64,000 bases of DNA from Sphingobacterium sp. JB170 (GTDB lineage: Bacteria > Bacteroidota > Bacteroidia > Sphingobacteriales > Sphingobacteriaceae), in NCBI RefSeq assembly GCF_900163865.1, contig NZ_FUKU01000055.1, forward strand, positions 1-64,000, written 5' to 3'. The translations under genes were made by a program, and so were the position numbers. Below the pieces are notes generated by a model, which ran no database searches, was not told the origin of the DNA, and was given only the letters and a program-made list of their open reading frames with translations. How positions within the stretch are numbered: position 1 is the stretch's first letter; each line of letters opens with the position of its first letter. This document shows positions 60,819-64,000 of this stretch, in pieces.

Positions 60819-62072
60819 ATGATAAGTTATCAACAATTTAAACTCGAGAACGGGCTGCGCGTATTGGTGCATGAAGATCATACCTCAGCGATGGCCTGCG
60901 TTAACATTTTGTACCAAGTCGGAAGTAGAGATGAATCGCCAGACAAGACAGGGTTTGCCCATTTGTTTGAGCACCTGATGTTCGGTGGTTCGGTAAATAT
61001 TCCCGCTTTTGACACCCCGCTTCAGGAAGTCGGTGGGGAGAATAATGCTTTTACCAATACGGATATCACCAACTACTATATTACACTTCCTGCTGTAAAT
61101 ATAGAAACAGCTTTTTGGTTGGAAAGTGATCGCATGTTAAGTTTAGCCTTTAGCGAGCAAAGTTTAGAAGTCCAACGTAATGTTGTTTGTGAAGAGTTCA
61201 AACAACGGTACCTTAATCAGCCATACGGTGACGTTTGGTTGCGTTTACGGCCTTTAGCCTACAAGACACACCCGTATCGGTGGGCACCCATTGGTAAAGA
61301 GCTAAAACATATCGAGGACGCAACAATGGATGATGTGAAAGCCTTTTTTAGAAAATACTATGTGCCCAATAATGCAATTATGGTTGTGGCTGGGAATGTC
61401 ACGCTAGAATCAATCAAGAAGCTCGCTCAAAAATGGTTTGCTTCGATTCCAGCAGGAGCAGAAATTGATCGCAATTTACCTAAAGAACCCAAGCAACTCG
61501 AAGCCAGACGTGAAGAGGTTTATGCTGACGTTCCTGTCGAAAGTATTTACGTCGCATTTCACGGGCCGGACAAACATCATCCAGATTATCCGGCAATGGA
61601 CTTAGTTTCTGATATATTATCGCTTGGAACTTCTTCCCGGCTATATCTAAAGTTGGTAAAGGATAGTCCTTTTTTTAGTGAGATTAATGCATATGTTTTG
61701 GGGACAGTTGACAATAATTTATTAGTTGTTGAGGGAAAACCATCAGCAGGAATTTCAATAGAGCAAGCCGAAGAGCAAATGTGGAACGAGTTGTTACGGT
61801 TGACCGAGGAACCCGTGCCCAACGAAGAGCTGCAGAAGATTAAAAATAAAATTGAATCCACCATGGTGTTTTCTGAGTTATCGATACAAGACAAAGCTAC
61901 AAATCTTGCCTATTATGAATCTTTAGGTGATGCGAATTTATACAATAAGGAAGTAGAAACCTATCAGGCCGTAGATGCTGAAGATATCAGACGTGTTGCC
62001 AAAAATATGTTCTTAAAAGAGAATTCCTCAACCTTGATTTATCACCCTAAAACTACAGAGAATGTTGGATAG
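60819..62072 (+). CDS. M16-family zinc metallopeptidase, catalytic subunit
   Basis: A 417-residue M16 (insulinase/pitrilysin-like) protein with the inverted zinc motif HLFEH at residues 48-52 (KTGFAHLFEHLMFGGS) and the downstream Glu region VVCEEFKQRYLNQPYGD. The middle has FFRKYYVPNNAIMVVAGNVT, the usual domain junction. There is no signal peptide, so it is cytoplasmic or exported by other means. It overlaps the next gene, a non-catalytic M16 homologue, by 11 bases, the classic two-subunit arrangement in which both halves form one processing peptidase. It follows hemF by 25 bases and probably belongs to the same operon. Confidence 0.93.
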   Translation: MISYQQFKLENGLRVLVHEDHTSAMACVNILYQVGSRDESPDKTGFAHLFEHLMFGGSVNIPAFDTPLQEVGGENNAFTNTDITNYYITLPAVNIETAFWLESDRMLSLAFSEQSLEVQRNVVCEEFKQRYLNQPYGDVWLRLRPLAYKTHPYRWAPIGKELKHIEDATMDDVKAFFRKYYVPNNAIMVVAGNVTLESIKKLAQKWFASIPAGAEIDRNLPKEPKQLEARREEVYADVPVESIYVAFHGPDKHHPDYPAMDLVSDILSLGTSSRLYLKLVKDSPFFSEINAYVLGTVDNNLLVVEGKPSAGISIEQAEEQMWNELLRLTEEPVPNEELQKIKNKIESTMVFSELSIQDKATNLAYYESLGDANLYNKEVETYQAVDAEDIRRVAKNMFLKENSSTLIYHPKTTENVG

Positions 62073-63345
62073 AAAAATAGCTCCTGCGCAACATGCGATA
62101 AATAGCCTCTCCTTACGCGAACCTACTTCCGTAACATGTAAGAACGGGCTGAAAATATTTGTTTTTCCCGCGGATGAAATGGAATTAATAAAGGCAGAGT
62201 TTGTCTTTGATAATATTTTTAATGAACCCGAAAAACCGCTTTTGAACACTTGTTTAAATAAGATGTTGAAAGATGGCACCACAACGAGGACCAGTCGACA
62301 AATTGCTGAGGAAGTAGACTACTTGGGCGCATATTTAATCACGGAGCACAGTTTTGATCACGCCTCCCTTACTTTATACACTTTACAAAGACATATAACG
62401 CAGTTACTGCCGTTAGTGCATGACGTTCTTATCAACTCTGTCTTTCCTGAAACGGAGTTAGATACTTTTAAACGGAACAATAAGCAAGCATTGCAAATTT
62501 CGCTTCAGAAAAATGAATTTTTAGCACGGAAGCTATTTTATAATCATTTGTTCGGCGAGAATCGATATGGTATCACGCCTACAGAAAGTAGTTATGACGA
62601 ACTGAATCGTAGCGATTTACTCGCTTTATATCGGCAGCAAACACAGCCAAGCAATTGCACCTTGTTTTTGTCGGGTAACATTACGCCCGAAGTACTTCGG
62701 CAAGTACGTGAATTTTTTGATTATAATTGGGAGAATACCGAAGCGTTGCCGCCAGCGACATCTATACACCCTTTTGATGGGTTTAAATCCGATTTTATCC
62801 TCGACGAACGCAAAGACGCTCTTCAATCTTCTATTCGATATGCGATGCCTAGTATTAGTCGTACACACATTGATTTCCCCGCAGTGCAATTTGTAAATAC
62901 GATGTTGGGCGGGTATTTTGGATCACGATTGATGCGTAACATTCGAGAAGAAAAAGGATATACATATGGTATTAGTTCGGCAAACATTAGCCTCAAACAT
63001 GGTGGCTTTTTTACCTTGGCGACAGATGTCGGTGCGGCAGTAACAAAAGCAACTTTGCATGAAATTGAACAGGAGTTTGATAATTTACGTAATATTCGTG
63101 CCAGCCAAGAGGAAATATCATTAGTCAAAAACTATATGTTGGGCGCAGTTCTAGGAAGTGTAGAATCGATATTTTCGCATGCCGATAAATTCAAAACGGC
63201 TTATTTATCTGGTATGAGCCTCGATTATTTCAACAATCACAACGAAGTCATTCGTACAATGGATAGTGATCGGGCGCAGCAAATCGCCAACAAATACTTT
63301 GACTACGATCGCTTATTAAAGATTGTCGTAGGCAAATTGAATTAA
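62062..63345 (+). CDS. M16-family non-catalytic partner subunit
   Basis: A 427-residue M16 homologue lacking HxxEH; the corresponding region reads FNEPEKPLLNTCLNKMLKDGTTTRT. The C-terminal R/Y pair motif of the partner chain is present in SRLMRNIREEKGYTYGISSANISLKHGGFF. It would supply substrate-binding residues to the upstream catalytic chain. Its ATG lies inside the last codons of that gene, giving translational coupling and equal amounts. A good terminator follows 17 bases after the stop. Confidence 0.92.
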   Translation: MLDRKIAPAQHAINSLSLREPTSVTCKNGLKIFVFPADEMELIKAEFVFDNIFNEPEKPLLNTCLNKMLKDGTTTRTSRQIAEEVDYLGAYLITEHSFDHASLTLYTLQRHITQLLPLVHDVLINSVFPETELDTFKRNNKQALQISLQKNEFLARKLFYNHLFGENRYGITPTESSYDELNRSDLLALYRQQTQPSNCTLFLSGNITPEVLRQVREFFDYNWENTEALPPATSIHPFDGFKSDFILDERKDALQSSIRYAMPSISRTHIDFPAVQFVNTMLGGYFGSRLMRNIREEKGYTYGISSANISLKHGGFFTLATDVGAAVTKATLHEIEQEFDNLRNIRASQEEISLVKNYMLGAVLGSVESIFSHADKFKTAYLSGMSLDYFNNHNEVIRTMDSDRAQQIANKYFDYDRLLKIVVGKLN

Positions 63346-63361
63346 TAGCAAATTGCCTATT

Positions 63362-63411
63362 TTAAGGAGGAATTTCGTTAACCGTTTTAGCAATTTCTCC
63401 TTAATTTTTTT
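63362..63411 (+). terminator. Terminator after the M16 pair
   Basis: A 13-bp stem (63362-63374 with 63392-63404, one G-U pair) is followed by six T. It ends the gpsA-hemF-M16 operon. Confidence 0.85.
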
Positions 63412-63504
63412 ATTTTAACTTAAATTAATGTAAATCAGCGATATAACGCAGTGTATATTATACAATAAGCTGAAAATCAGTTTTTTAATTAGTTTTTTCT
63501 TATG

Positions 63505-63512
63505 TAGTTTTG
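63505..63512 (+). promoter_or_regulatory. Candidate -7 box for fbp
   Basis: TAGTTTTG fits TAnnTTTG and lies about 100 bases before the fbp start. No -33 TTTG at usual spacing. The rest of 63412-63609 has no other feature. Confidence 0.4.
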
Positions 63513-63609
63513 CGCCGTGACATGGATATTCACACAGGTGAAAGCTTGACGTGATAAATGATCATTTTTAAGTTGGTGCAGGTATAAAAACGAACATAAT
63601 AGTATTTTC

Positions 63610-64000
63610 ATGACTTTTAAAACACTAGGACAGTTTATCATTGAAAAACAAGCAGATTTTCCTTACGCGAAAGGGGAATTATCACGACTACTTCGTGATA
63701 TTGGAATTGCAGCAAAGATTATTAATAGAGAAGTCAATAAGGCCGGTTTGGCGGACTTGTTGGGTGAGTATGGTGCGCAGAACATCCAGGGAGAGGCGCA
63801 AAAGAAGCTGGATGTTTACGCCGACGAGCAATTTATTGAAGCGCTGAGTCGGGGGTGCGAATGTTGCTATATAGCGTCTGAAGAGCACGAAAATGGAATA
63901 GACCTATCGAAATTAAATACGGCTAATCGCGGTAAATATTTAGTATGTATCGACCCATTGGATGGCTCGTCAAATATTGATCTCAATGTATCTGTCGGCA
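63610..64000 (+). CDS. fbp: Class 1 fructose-1,6-bisphosphatase, partial (runs off the window)
   Basis: An ATG at 63610 opens 130 codons to the window edge: MTFKTLGQFIIEKQADF..., LSRLLRDIGIAAKIINREV, NIQGEAQKKLDVYADEQFIEAL, ASEEHENG, and the metal-binding signature CIDPLDGSSNIDLN near residues 116-129. These are the order and motifs of class 1 FBPase, which makes fructose 6-phosphate in gluconeogenesis with Mg2+. The family length is about 330-340 residues, so roughly 60% lies beyond the window. It is separated from the M16 pair by a terminator and probably has its own promoter. Confidence 0.94.
   Translation, partial: MTFKTLGQFIIEKQADFPYAKGELSRLLRDIGIAAKIINREVNKAGLADLLGEYGAQNIQGEAQKKLDVYADEQFIEALSRGCECCYIASEEHENGIDLSKLNTANRGKYLVCIDPLDGSSNIDLNVSVG

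Noticed and set aside
1..64000. CRISPR arrays, tRNA or rRNA genes, prophage
   Set aside because: No regularly spaced repeats, no cloverleaf-like sequence and no phage structural proteins were seen on reading through; a tool-based scan was not possible here.

Overview
The window looks like chromosome of a Bacteroidota bacterium, most likely of the Sphingobacteriaceae (Sphingobacterium/Pedobacter type). The evidence is three SusC-type and three SusD-type genes, an ECF sigma/FecR pair, a DUF6377 regulator, BACON, DUF5689, DUF4961 and DUF5004 lipoproteins, two GH92 mannosidases, and TAnnTTTG-type promoter -7 boxes ahead of several genes. No rRNA, tRNA, CRISPR array or origin was seen.

Layout. 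1-8 kb is gene-poor and eroded: a decayed exported-protein gene with three in-frame amber stops, small membrane and SH3-like proteins, a WG-repeat protein, a permease fragment, a DUF417 protein and an EF-hand/DUF937-type protein. 8.1-10.5 kb holds a truncated IS66 remnant next to an AT-rich AraC / siderophore-interacting-protein cassette that looks transferred. 10.9-12 kb holds an in-frame chimera of a Crp/Fnr sensor domain and the tail of a secreted protein, plus its small neighbour. 12.6-23.2 kb is a complete ECF sigma - FecR - STN-type SusC - SusD - EEP phosphodiesterase - BACON/DUF5689 operon with no glycoside hydrolase. I read it as a locus for capturing a phosphodiester-containing polymer, possibly nucleic acid. 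23.6-26.9 kb carries an iron-type alcohol dehydrogenase and an AraC regulator, followed by a 492-bp degenerate copy of part of the DUF5689 gene. 27-31.7 kb has a basic-secretory-protein peptidase, an eroded ABC-2 permease, a VOC protein, and an SDR/DoxX pair divergent from an HxlR regulator across a perfect 40-bp palindrome.

32-56 kb is a large, visibly more GC-rich polysaccharide utilisation locus. It runs DUF6377 regulator, ricin/beta-propeller lipoprotein, SGNH hydrolase, GH38-like enzyme, GH92, GH92, SusD, DUF5004, DUF4961, SusC, SusD, SusC. The enzymes point to alpha-mannoside (N-glycan or mannan) breakdown at the surface and in the periplasm, with import through SusCD. The order SusD...SusC-SusD-SusC is permuted relative to the usual SusC-SusD order.

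56-64 kb returns to ordinary housekeeping content: CsbD, a FabH-like ketosynthase, a decayed DsbA/FrnE-type gene, gpsA, hemF, a catalytic/non-catalytic M16 protease pair, and the start of class 1 fructose-1,6-bisphosphatase, which runs off the window.

All family calls were made by reading motifs and were not checked against a database.
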